Shown here piece by piece: positions 44,634 to 52,087 of a stretch of DNA of 64,000 bases (the stretch's first letter is position 1; every line of letters starts with the position of its first letter). The position numbers were made by a program, and so were the translations under genes. The stretch is taken from NCBI GenBank assembly GCA_964599695.1, contig CAZRGP010000004.1, positions 1 to 64,000 of the forward strand. The letters are read 5' to 3'. The stretch comes from RUG11783 sp964599695. Its GTDB lineage: Bacteria > Bacillota > Clostridia > Oscillospirales > Ruminococcaceae. Under the pieces are notes generated by a model. That model made no database searches. It saw only the letters and a list, made by a program, of their open reading frames with translations, and had not been told where the DNA came from.

Positions 44634-44662
44634 ATTATGCAAAATAAGTTTCTGATAATCAA
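44634..44662 (-). promoter_or_regulatory. Promoter for the spoU-topA-leuS gene run
   Basis: On the minus strand TTGATT (44662-44657) and CATAAT (44639-44634) are separated by 17 bases. It lies just downstream of the rplT terminator. The leader to the first start codon is about 105 bases. Confidence 0.55.
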
Positions 44663-44684
44663 GACAGCATTTATCAGACCATTA

Positions 44685-44722
44685 TTAAAAAAATACCTCG
44701 TTCAATTAAGAACGGGGTATTT
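44685..44722 (-). terminator. Terminator of the infC-rpmI-rplT operon
   Basis: A 13-bp stem with one imperfect pair (44691-44703 with 44710-44722) and a 6-base loop is followed on the minus strand by a run of T residues, 5 bases after the rplT stop codon. Confidence 0.9.
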
Positions 44723-44727
44723 ATCTA

Positions 44728-45078
44728 TTATGCTTTGACAGCTTTAGCTACCAGATCTGCAAACGCCTGCGGATCATTGATATAAAGCTCAGAGAGCATC
44801 TTTCTATTGAGTTCAACACCAAGCTTCTTCAGTCCATTCATAAATGTGCTGTAGTTTGTTCCGTTTGCACGGCAGCCTGCGTTGATACGAGTGATCCAAA
44901 GCTGGCGGTACTCGCGTTTTTTCTGCTTACGTCCTTCATAAGCATAGTTTCCGCTCTTGAAGACCTGCTGCTTTGCCATCTTGAAGTGTGTGCTCTTTGC
45001 ACCAAAATAGCCTTTTGCAAGCTTAATGATTTTCTTTCTTCTCTTGCGCGTCATCATAGCGCCTTTGACTCTTGCCAT
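44728..45078 (-). CDS. rplT: 50S ribosomal protein L20
   Basis: This 116-residue protein is essential for early 50S assembly and in several bacteria represses its own operon through the leader. It is recognised by ARVKGAMMTRKRRKKIIKLA, YEGRKQKKREYRQLWITRIN and the LNRKMLSELYINDPQAF tail. It follows rpmI by 16 bases. Length is typical (115-120). Confidence 0.98.
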   Translation of the reverse strand: MARVKGAMMTRKRRKKIIKLAKGYFGAKSTHFKMAKQQVFKSGNYAYEGRKQKKREYRQLWITRINAGCRANGTNYSTFMNGLKKLGVELNRKMLSELYINDPQAFADLVAKAVKA

Positions 45079-45094
45079 AATTCATCTCCTCCTA

Positions 45095-45301
45095 TTATTT
45101 GACACCGTATGGCAGCAACTGCTTCAGGTTCTCAGCATTGGTCTTGTCTGCATAGACAGGTCCACGGAGATGTCTCATACGCTTTGTCGGTTTCTTGTTC
45201 AAAATGTGGCTACGGAAAGCACGTGCACGTTTGATCTTGCCGTGTTTTGTAATCTTCAAAACACGCTTTTTCGTAGCAGAGTGTGTCTTCAACTTGGGCA
45301 T
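45095..45301 (-). CDS. rpmI: 50S ribosomal protein L35
   Basis: This 68-residue basic large-subunit protein starts PKLKTHSATKKRVLKITKHG, continues with ARAFRSHILNKKPTKRMRHL, and matches L35; the tail is a few residues longer than the usual 64-66. It sits 29 bases after infC and 16 before rplT in the conserved translation-factor operon. Confidence 0.97.
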   Translation of the reverse strand: MPKLKTHSATKKRVLKITKHGKIKRARAFRSHILNKKPTKRMRHLRGPVYADKTNAENLKQLLPYGVK

Positions 45302-45330
45302 AATAGTTTCTCCTCCTAGGGATTATTCTC

Positions 45331-45855
45331 TTATTTGGATTTGGTCTTTTGCGGGCTCATAAACATCTGGATCGATCTGCCTTCAAGTTTGGCCGCCTTA
45401 TCAACAACTGCGATATCGTTCAGAGCTTCAGCAAATCTCTCCATCACCTCGTATCCTCTTGCGGAGTGAGCCATCTCACGACCACGAAGACGGATACTAA
45501 CCTTGATGCGGTTTCCTTCGCCAATAAACTTTTTCGCATGTCCCAACTTTGTCTCAAAGTCATGGGTATCAATGTTTAATGAAAGACGAATCTCCTTGAC
45601 CTCAACGACCTTTTGCTTTTTACTCGCTTCTTTTTCTCTTTTCTGCTGTTCGAAACGATACTTTCCATAGTCCATGATCTTGCACACAGGCGGCTTAGCC
45701 TGAGGGGCAATCATAACCAGGTCAAGATCTTGTTCTTCTGCAAGTTCCAAAGCTCTCGCCGAAGAAACAATTCCAAGCTGACTTCCATCCGATCCGATCA
45801 GGCGAACCTCAGCTTCTTTGATATCCGTGTTAACAGCATGTGTCTGCGCGGCTAT
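45331..45855 (-). CDS. infC: Translation initiation factor IF-3, apparent ATA start
   Basis: This 174-residue factor prevents subunit joining and proofreads the start codon. IAPQAKPPVCKIMDYGKYRFE, KEIRLSLNIDTHDFETKL and the VSIRLRGREMAHSARG segment are diagnostic. The only way to include the conserved N-terminal DIKEAEVRLIGSDGSQLGIV is to start at ATA (45855-45853), with GGAGG 9 bases upstream. No ATG, GTG or TTG lies in frame before the TTG at 45750. Rare AUU-type starts in infC allow IF-3 to control its own synthesis, so ATA fits that logic. A long leader with an attenuator precedes it. Confidence 0.93.
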   Translation of the reverse strand: MAAQTHAVNTDIKEAEVRLIGSDGSQLGIVSSARALELAEEQDLDLVMIAPQAKPPVCKIMDYGKYRFEQQKREKEASKKQKVVEVKEIRLSLNIDTHDFETKLGHAKKFIGEGNRIKVSIRLRGREMAHSARGYEVMERFAEALNDIAVVDKAAKLEGRSIQMFMSPQKTKSK

Positions 45856-46016
45856 GTTTGTGTACCTCCAAAAACCAAATGAAAAGTGTTTCTAAGCAAT
45901 AAAAAAACGCGTATGAAACGCGCTCAAAGAACACAGGTCAAGACCCACATCCTATAGACCTTTGCATCAAACATAATGCAGGGTGAGCGCAACGCACTGC
46001 TTTATTGTCGCTAAAT
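45856..46016 (-). promoter_or_regulatory. Structured leader of the infC operon with transcription attenuator
   Basis: About 150 transcribed bases precede infC. A hairpin (stem 45918-45922 with 45908-45912, loop of 5) is followed by seven T residues (45901-45907), then the ribosome-binding site at 45869-45865. Upstream segments such as GCAGTGCGTTGCGCTC can fold into alternative structures. This matches the known principle of L20-controlled leaders in Firmicutes, where L20 binding favours termination. I cannot confirm the exact L20 site by eye. Confidence 0.65.
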
Positions 46017-46045
46017 ATACTAACAAATCATAAAGCTGACGTCAA
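46017..46045 (-). promoter_or_regulatory. Promoter of the infC-rpmI-rplT operon
   Basis: On the minus strand TTGACG (46045-46040) and TAGTAT (46022-46017) are separated by 17 bases, giving a leader of about 150 bases. Confidence 0.75.
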
Positions 46046-46072
46046 GAGTTTTTAAAAATATTCTTCATCTGG

Positions 46073-46103
46073 CATAGCCGGAATTCTGTTAATTCCGGCT
46101 ATG
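46073..46103 (-). terminator. Hairpin after the putative desulfidase gene
   Basis: A perfect 13-bp stem (46073-46085 with 46091-46103) with a 5-base loop lies 30 bases after the stop codon. The T-rich stretch on the minus strand begins about 15 bases later, so termination is probable but not canonical. Confidence 0.6.
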
Positions 46104-46132
46104 TGTCGGATCGCCAGCGACAAGAATGATCT

Positions 46133-46693
46133 CTATTCAAGGAATGACATGATTTTATTCGGTTCTGCTGCAAACAGACCGCGAATAGGAAGGTCCAATC
46201 CCCTCTCCTCAAGCATATCTTTTAGAACAGAGATCATAACACCGTTTCGCTTTACCAGCTTTCCGGTAGCGTAAACGGACATCGGATCCGGATGCCCCCC
46301 CAAGGATCCATAATAATCCCTACTGGAGCCTGTATAGTCAACACCGCAGCTAGGACTTCCATCAATACCGGCAAAGCCCAATACTTCGTATCTCTCAGGT
46401 GTGGCAAGATATTCCTCACACTGATCAAGAATGGGTTCCAAAAGCTTTCTGCAATGATTCCTGAAAAACACATTGTCAAACTGATCGCTCACATGACCCC
46501 AGCGTCTTGGTCCGTACAATGTAAATTCCGGACAAGGAAGCTGGACCAATTGTACGCCTTCAGGTATCGCCTTCATGAGGAACTTCTGTCTCAGCTCCTC
46601 TTCTGCTGCCATATCATCGTAATCCCACATGACCACTTTTGAAGAGATGTTCAATATACAATGTGAAACAAAAAGGATTTTTTGTTTGGCCAT
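46133..46693 (-). CDS. TudS-related (DUF523-like, CD3072-type) putative desulfidase
   Basis: This 186-residue cytoplasmic protein has the three cysteine motifs of the DUF523/TudS group: SHCILN (about 10-15), LPCPEF (about 53-58) and DGSPSCG (about 111-117). In TudS these cysteines bind a [4Fe-4S] cluster that removes sulfur from thiouracils. The overall form resembles the CD3072 branch, whose substrate is unknown to me. A GGGAGG site precedes the ATG. The gene is alone, divergent from the Tet(M)-like gene. Confidence 0.8.
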   Translation of the reverse strand: MAKQKILFVSHCILNISSKVVMWDYDDMAAEEELRQKFLMKAIPEGVQLVQLPCPEFTLYGPRRWGHVSDQFDNVFFRNHCRKLLEPILDQCEEYLATPERYEVLGFAGIDGSPSCGVDYTGSSRDYYGSLGGHPDPMSVYATGKLVKRNGVMISVLKDMLEERGLDLPIRGLFAAEPNKIMSFLE

Positions 46694-46772
46694 ATCCGTA
46701 CCTCCCGATAGATGATCTTATAGATAATTGTATCAAATGAACCTCAGTGTAACAATGATGCAACACGTGTCT

Positions 46773-46801
46773 TTTTTCACGCTGCAAAACTGTTATATAA
46801 T
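46773..46801 (+). promoter_or_regulatory. Promoter of the GTPase-NYN fusion gene
   Basis: A perfect TATAAT (46796-46801) lies 17 bases after a weak TTTTTC (46773-46778). Initiation near 46808 rules out the upstream in-frame ATGs and supports the start at 46824. Confidence 0.55.
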
Positions 46802-46823
46802 GTATTGGAAATGGAGTACATAC

Positions 46824-49442
46824 ATGTCAAATCAAACTTCAATCGGTATTTTCGCCCATGTGGATGCAGGAAAAACCACATTATGTGAAGCGATCCTTTA
46901 TACAGCCGGCGCTATACGTAAACTTGGGCGAGTAGATAATAAAACAAGCTGGTTTGATACGTTTGCTTTGGAAAGAAAAAGAGGTATTACAATCTTTTCG
47001 AAGCAAGCGACTTTTTTGTTTGAAGAATCGGCATTTACGATACTGGATACCCCCGGTCACATGGATTTCGTTGCAGAAGCAGAACGAACAATACCGGTTG
47101 TCGACTTTGCTGTATTACTGATCAGCGCTTCAGACGGTGTTCAACCGCATACTTTAACACTGTGGCGTCTTTTGGAACATTATCATGTTCCTGTAATCCT
47201 ATTCGTTACTAAAACGGATGCGGTTGAAATCGATAACAAGGAACTGATCCGTACTCTTAAAATCTCTCTCTCACCTTCCTGTGTAATGATAGGCGGAGAT
47301 ATAATGGCGCACGATTCTCTCGAAGAGATCGCTTCTCAAGACATTCGTTTAATGGAGCAGTATCTTGAGAATGGTGTATTGAACAGCAGTGAGGTTCGTT
47401 CTTCTTTTTACAACAGGCATTTCTTTCCTGTTCTATTTGGATCCGGTCTGAAACTTCAGGGCATCACAGACCTTCTTTCGGTATTTCACTTTATGCGTCG
47501 TCTTGATGCAGACTCGGAAGTGTTCGGCGCAAAAGTATTCAAAATCACACATGATATTAAAGGAAACAGGCTCACTCACATGCGTATCATGGGTGGAACC
47601 TTAAAAAACAGGTCTTCTGTTTCCTATAAAAGCCTTACCGGATCAAAATGTGAACAGAAGGTAACTGAGATCAGGGTATATAACAGTGAAAAGTATTCAA
47701 CTAAGGATGAAGCCTTTTCCTCTGAGATCGTTGCCGTGACCGGTTTGTCCGATACCTACTCCGGACAGGGTCTTGGCGCAGTGGAAGACAGTTCGGCTTA
47801 TGTTGAACCCGTTCTCCGATATGAGATAAAACCTATTAGCGACATTGATTCCCGTTCATTGTATCTCTCATTATTGGAATTGCAGGAAGAAGAGCCCCAG
47901 CTTCGTCTTAGTTGGGATCCGATCCATGAAGCCGTTTTTATCCGTTTAATGGGTGCAATACAGACAGAGATTATCAGGAGTCTAATCTGGGAAAAATACA
48001 GGCTGGAAGTAGAGATCACCAACAGTCAGATCCTATACAAAGAGACAATTGCGCATCCTGTTGAAGGTGTAGGTCACTTTGAACCGCTTCGACACTATGC
48101 AGAGGTTCACCTTCTGATTGAGCCCGCTCCTCCGGGATCCGGACTAACATTTGGCTCGATACTTCCGACAGACCGGCTTGGATCAACATGGCAAAATATG
48201 ATCCTTTACCATTTGCAGGAAAAAAAACATATCGGAGTGCTCGGTGGCTTTCCGCTCACGGACGTTAGAATCACACTTGTTGGAGGAAAAGTAAGTTTAA
48301 AACACACGGAGGGCGGCGATATTCGGGAAGCTACACTTCGAGCAGTCAGGCAAGGTCTTATGCAGGCTGAAAACGTCCTTCTTGAACCCTATTACAAATA
48401 CACGCTTACCCTACCTACAAATAATGTAGGTAGAGCTGCTACTGATATTCAGCAAATGTCCGGTTCGTTTGAAATCAGGTCTTTGGATAACGGGAACAGT
48501 CAGATCACCGGCTACGCTCCTGTCAGTGAAATGCAAAACTACTCTTCTGACGTTGCTGCATATACTGGCGGATATGGAAAACTAATCTGCGTATCAGGTG
48601 AATACCGCCCTTGTCATAACACGGAAGAGATAATCGGCTCATTATCGTATGACCCAGATTCAGACACCGCCAATCCCTCCGGTTCCATATTTTGCAGGCA
48701 AGGAGCCGGCTTTTCAGTAAGATGGGATCAGGTAAAGGATTATATGCACTTGGATCCGTTTTTGAAGCCTGTGAAGCAGGATAAAAATCGTGACGAGCGG
48801 CACCATCTCATTGATCTCGATGAAGAAGCACTGGAAGAATTGATGCTGCGTGAATTCGGGCCTATTCGAAGAAAACAATATGGAAAATCATCAATAGTGC
48901 GCGAGTCCACAAATAATACTGAGGAAGAATCTCCTAAGCAAAAGCATATCATTATTGACGGATATAACTTGATGTTCCTTATGGCAGAAAAAGGAATGGT
49001 TGCCTCAGGAAATCTAGATCTTTCAAGAAAAGAAATGTTGAATATTCTGGCGAGCTACAGCGGCTTTACAGGAGATCATATTCTTGTTGTTTTCGATGCA
49101 TACCATAATCCTGTATCAAATGACAAGAAATCCCGTGATGATGGCATAGACGTTATTTTTACTGATTACGGCGAAACAGCAGATGCTTATATCGAACGAA
49201 CAGCCAATATACTTGGAAAAAATGATCATGTCCGAGTTATCTCATCAGATAATCTTGTCCGTCTTGGAGTTTTCAGAAGCGGAATCCAAAGAACATCTTC
49301 CGCTTATTTCTACGAGGAACTTGAGCATTCTATTCAAAACATGCAAAAGATATTTGATGAACACCACAATCAAGAAGGACAGTCAATGACGGGTTTCATC
49401 AGCAAGGAGATAATGGATGAATGGCAAAAGAATCTGAACTGA
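46824..49442 (+). CDS. Tet(M)/EF-G-like ribosomal GTPase fused to a C-terminal NYN (Rae1/YacP-like) domain
   Basis: This 872-residue protein has two parts. Residues 1 to about 640 form a translational GTPase of the ribosome-protection type: AHVDAGKTT (11-19), RGIT (53-56), DTPGH (75-79) and VTKTD (128-132), where the usual NKxD Asn is Thr. Domains III-V follow, ending in the EF-G-C-like RRKQYG region. Residues about 706-850 form an NYN/PIN-like nuclease domain with IIIDGYN (Asp712), VVFDAY (Asp758) and TADAYIE, as in YacP/Rae1. Rae1 cuts mRNA in the ribosomal A site. Classical Tet(M) proteins are about 640 residues, so the extra domain accounts for the length. The ylmH start overlaps its 3' end by 22 bases. 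Confidence 0.88.
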   Translation: MSNQTSIGIFAHVDAGKTTLCEAILYTAGAIRKLGRVDNKTSWFDTFALERKRGITIFSKQATFLFEESAFTILDTPGHMDFVAEAERTIPVVDFAVLLISASDGVQPHTLTLWRLLEHYHVPVILFVTKTDAVEIDNKELIRTLKISLSPSCVMIGGDIMAHDSLEEIASQDIRLMEQYLENGVLNSSEVRSSFYNRHFFPVLFGSGLKLQGITDLLSVFHFMRRLDADSEVFGAKVFKITHDIKGNRLTHMRIMGGTLKNRSSVSYKSLTGSKCEQKVTEIRVYNSEKYSTKDEAFSSEIVAVTGLSDTYSGQGLGAVEDSSAYVEPVLRYEIKPISDIDSRSLYLSLLELQEEEPQLRLSWDPIHEAVFIRLMGAIQTEIIRSLIWEKYRLEVEITNSQILYKETIAHPVEGVGHFEPLRHYAEVHLLIEPAPPGSGLTFGSILPTDRLGSTWQNMILYHLQEKKHIGVLGGFPLTDVRITLVGGKVSLKHTEGGDIREATLRAVRQGLMQAENVLLEPYYKYTLTLPTNNVGRAATDIQQMSGSFEIRSLDNGNSQITGYAPVSEMQNYSSDVAAYTGGYGKLICVSGEYRPCHNTEEIIGSLSYDPDSDTANPSGSIFCRQGAGFSVRWDQVKDYMHLDPFLKPVKQDKNRDERHHLIDLDEEALEELMLREFGPIRRKQYGKSSIVRESTNNTEEESPKQKHIIIDGYNLMFLMAEKGMVASGNLDLSRKEMLNILASYSGFTGDHILVVFDAYHNPVSNDKKSRDDGIDVIFTDYGETADAYIERTANILGKNDHVRVISSDNLVRLGVFRSGIQRTSSAYFYEELEHSIQNMQKIFDEHHNQEGQSMTGFISKEIMDEWQKNLN

Positions 49443-50173
49443 TCCGAAGATGCATGGATCTTATAGAACGCAGCGAGAAAACGCAATCTGTAACCCATAC
49501 TTCTTTCCTAACACCTGCAGAGCAATATGAGATTTCAGAATGGCTGAATTATAGTGGCATATCCAATACTTACTTTGAAGGAGGATATTCCGGTTCAGAA
49601 AGAAAAGCACTGTTTGTTCTCCCCTCCTGGTGCGATATGACCTCACTCGATATTTCTGAATACATGTCCGCAGTTAAGATCACAGCGGGATTCGGAATGC
49701 CAGGGCATAGAGATTACCTGGGATCTATTCTGGGACTAGGGATTAAACGGGAATGGATCGGCGATATTCTGATTGATAAGAATACTGCATTCGTATTATG
49801 TCTCAAGCCCTCTGATGAATTGATCATATCGACCCTCGATCATGTCAGCAAATATGGGGTAAAGACAGATCATGCTGATTTCTCATCAATTGTTGCTCCC
49901 GAAAAGAGCGTCAAGTCCTTATCCTTTACAGTACAAAGCATGCGATTTGACGCCATTGTAGGTTCATTATTTGGTTTGTCCCGGTCTCACGCGGTTAAAC
50001 TTATTGCGGCGGGAGCTGCTTCCCTGAACTATTCTGTGTGTTTTAAGAATGATGCTCCTGTTAAAGAGGGAGATATTATTTCCGTCAGAGGTCTAGGAAA
50101 GGCTAAATTGATCGGTCAGACAGGTCAAAGCAGAAAAGGCCGTACTTTTCTTTCTGCAGAAAGATACTTATAA
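49421..50173 (+). CDS. YlmH-family S4-domain RNA-binding protein
   Basis: This 250-residue protein matches YlmH: an N-terminal helical and mixed domain with FLTPAEQYEISEWL, the central AVKITAGFGMPGHRDYLGSILGLGIKR block, and a C-terminal S4 domain beginning LSFTVQSMRFDAIVGSLFGLSRS. In Bacillus ylmH lies in the divisome dcw cluster and the protein is linked to ribosome rescue and division. Here it is instead coupled to the GTPase-NYN fusion by a 22-base overlap, which suggests a shared role on stalled ribosomes. Confidence 0.9.
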   Translation: MAKESELIRRCMDLIERSEKTQSVTHTSFLTPAEQYEISEWLNYSGISNTYFEGGYSGSERKALFVLPSWCDMTSLDISEYMSAVKITAGFGMPGHRDYLGSILGLGIKREWIGDILIDKNTAFVLCLKPSDELIISTLDHVSKYGVKTDHADFSSIVAPEKSVKSLSFTVQSMRFDAIVGSLFGLSRSHAVKLIAAGAASLNYSVCFKNDAPVKEGDIISVRGLGKAKLIGQTGQSRKGRTFLSAERYL

Positions 50174-50182
50174 CATTTAACT

Positions 50183-50226
50183 AAAAAACTGTTCCTATTC
50201 TGTATCAGACATAGGAGCAGTTTTTT
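50183..50226. terminator. Bidirectional terminator after ylmH
   Basis: A stem of about 16 bp with one or two mismatches (50183-50199 with 50211-50226) carries A-rich and T-rich ends, so it can stop both ylmH and the convergent small membrane gene. Confidence 0.85.
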
Positions 50227-50249
50227 ATCTCATATAATGTTACCTTAAA

Positions 50250-50501
50250 CTAGGCGCTCAATAACACCTTAAAAGCCAGGAGAGCCAAAAGGCCCAGCAC
50301 TAGGATTATCGGAAAAAACACGATTAACGCGGAAATAATGATCGCAGGCAGATCGCCCTTCTCAAAAGTTCCCTCGGGGTAGATTTCATTGTCCGTGACA
50401 GGAGCTTGTGTGTTTGCATCATCATATGAATCAAGATATATCTTGTTTCTTTCCTGCATCACTTCCATCGCCTGTTTTTCTCTTTTATTCAATAATCCCA
50501 T
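50250..50501 (-). CDS. Small single-helix membrane protein of unknown function
   Basis: This 83-residue protein is not recognised. A charged N-terminal half (Lys/Glu/Asp-rich, to about 50) is followed by one strong hydrophobic segment at about 53-80 (PAIIISALIVFFPIILVLGLL). With the N-terminal basic part inside it would be a single-pass protein with little outside. AAAGGA precedes the ATG. It follows the Opp operon and its terminator by about 22 bases, so it may be a read-through partner or separate gene. Confidence 0.6.
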   Translation of the reverse strand: MGLLNKREKQAMEVMQERNKIYLDSYDDANTQAPVTDNEIYPEGTFEKGDLPAIIISALIVFFPIILVLGLLALLAFKVLLSA

Positions 50502-50523
50502 TTGTTTTTCCTTTGTAAAACGA

Positions 50524-50548
50524 AAGGGGCATGCATCAATGCCCCCTT
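50524..50548 (-). terminator. Terminator of the opp operon
   Basis: A 9-bp GC-rich stem (50524-50532 with 50540-50548) with a short loop follows the oppF stop codon by 10 bases on the minus strand; the tail is only moderately T-rich (TTTCGTTTT). Confidence 0.7.
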
Positions 50549-50557
50549 ATCGATTCA

Positions 50558-52087
50558 TTACATATTTTTCTCAAGAATATGATGGCAAGCTACAAAGTGA
50601 TTTTCTCTGATTTCCTGCCATTCTGGGGTAACTTTCTTACAGATATCCGTGCAGTATTTGCACCTTGTATGGAATTTGCAACCGCTGGGAGGATTCACAG
50701 GGCTAGGAATATCGCCTTCTAGAACCTGTAGTTCTCTGGTCTGATTAACATCTGTAGTCGGGATAGCTCCAAGCAAAGCCTCTGTGTATGGATGAAGCGG
50801 ATGATCAAAGATCTCTTGAGACTCAGCCAACTCGACCATATTGCCAAGATACATTACACCGATTCTATCAGATATATATTTAACAACAGAGAGGTCATGT
50901 GTAATGAACAAGTAGGTCAGATGCTGCTGATCTTTCAAGTCACTCAAAAGGTTGATGATCTGCGACTGAATAGATACATCCAAAGCAGATACAGCCTCAT
51001 CGCATACAACGAACTTGGGATTGGTAGCAAGGCTTCTTGCGATACCGATACGCTGTCTCTGGCCACCGGAAAACTGATGAGGATATCTGTGAACGAAGTA
51101 TGGAGCCAGACCGCAATCATCCATAACTTTCAGAACTCTGTCCTGCATACGCGGGCTGTTTTTCTTAAAGAAGTTATGCGCCAATAGACCTTCACCAATG
51201 ATCTGTCCGACCGACATTCTTGGGTTCAAAGAACTATAAGGATCCTGGAAGATCAACTGGAGGTCCTTGCGGAGCTGACGCATCTCTTCATATTTTAAGC
51301 GCGCCAGATCTATGCCGTCGTCTTTCCATTGTTCATATTTCTCAAAACGAGGATCTGAACGAAGAGGTTCACGCATCGATTCAAGAACAGCGTGTTCCTT
51401 CCCAAGCTCAGTTTTTACACTATCAATCTCCGCTTCAATAGATGAAATCTCTTTCTTGGCAGAAGCAATCTTATCGATTCCCTTCTGGTTTTGCGGATCA
51501 TCTTTATAAGTATATTCTATATCCGCCAAAACAACGTTCTTATCATCTAATTTCAGCTTCAAATGGTGCAGCTTACGAGAAAGATCATTGATCTTCAAAT
51601 ACTGCTCTGTAACGGGTTTCAGATCTTCTGCTACGATAAAACCGCCTACTACGCTGGTAATATCATACAGAGCATCATATGCCTGTTTTTTTACAAGGCG
51701 AAGCTCTTCTGTTTTCTCGATCTTCTGCTCTTCAGATAGTTTCTCGTATTCCTCAATGAACTTATCTCTTTTTTCCTCTAACCTGACAAGTTCCTTCCTC
51801 TTGGAATCCAGATTTCTAATCGTATCGCGTACATATTCAGGAGCAAGCTCGTCTATGGATTCGCCATAATACATTGTACGACCATCGGTCTGTTTATAAA
51901 CCTGAAGAATCGTTCTACCAAGAGTAGATTTACCACACCCGGATTCACCGACAAGACCGAAAGTTTCACCCTCATATATATCGATAGAAATACCGTCATT
52001 TGCTTTATTATATATGCCTTTTCCAAGCGGGAACCATTGCTTCAGATCGCGAATGGAAAGAAGAACCTTTTTATCATTTGATTGCAT
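50558..52087 (-). CDS. oppF: Oligopeptide ABC transporter ATPase OppF with coiled-coil insertion
   Basis: This 509-residue ATPase is much longer than the usual 310-330. Walker A GESGCGKST (47-55) comes first. Residues about 80-269 form an insertion rich in Lys, Glu, Leu and Arg with heptad-like helices. The Q-loop region IFQDPYSSLNPRM (about 279-291), signature FSGGQRQR (339-346) and Walker B FVVCDE (359-364) follow. The C-terminus has the CxxxxxC-type SGCKFHTRCKYCTDIC cluster of OppD/F. Energises peptide import with OppD. It overlaps oppD by 14 bases; an ATG at 52135 is rejected. Confidence 0.9.
   Translation of the reverse strand: MQSNDKKVLLSIRDLKQWFPLGKGIYNKANDGISIDIYEGETFGLVGESGCGKSTLGRTILQVYKQTDGRTMYYGESIDELAPEYVRDTIRNLDSKRKELVRLEEKRDKFIEEYEKLSEEQKIEKTEELRLVKKQAYDALYDITSVVGGFIVAEDLKPVTEQYLKINDLSRKLHHLKLKLDDKNVVLADIEYTYKDDPQNQKGIDKIASAKKEISSIEAEIDSVKTELGKEHAVLESMREPLRSDPRFEKYEQWKDDGIDLARLKYEEMRQLRKDLQLIFQDPYSSLNPRMSVGQIIGEGLLAHNFFKKNSPRMQDRVLKVMDDCGLAPYFVHRYPHQFSGGQRQRIGIARSLATNPKFVVCDEAVSALDVSIQSQIINLLSDLKDQQHLTYLFITHDLSVVKYISDRIGVMYLGNMVELAESQEIFDHPLHPYTEALLGAIPTTDVNQTRELQVLEGDIPSPVNPPSGCKFHTRCKYCTDICKKVTPEWQEIRENHFVACHHILEKNM

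Noticed and set aside
46824..49442. Calling the GTPase fusion a tetracycline resistance gene
   Set aside because: It belongs to the chromosomal translation-factor group with an added nuclease domain. Similarity to Tet(M) alone does not show resistance, and no mobile element lies nearby.
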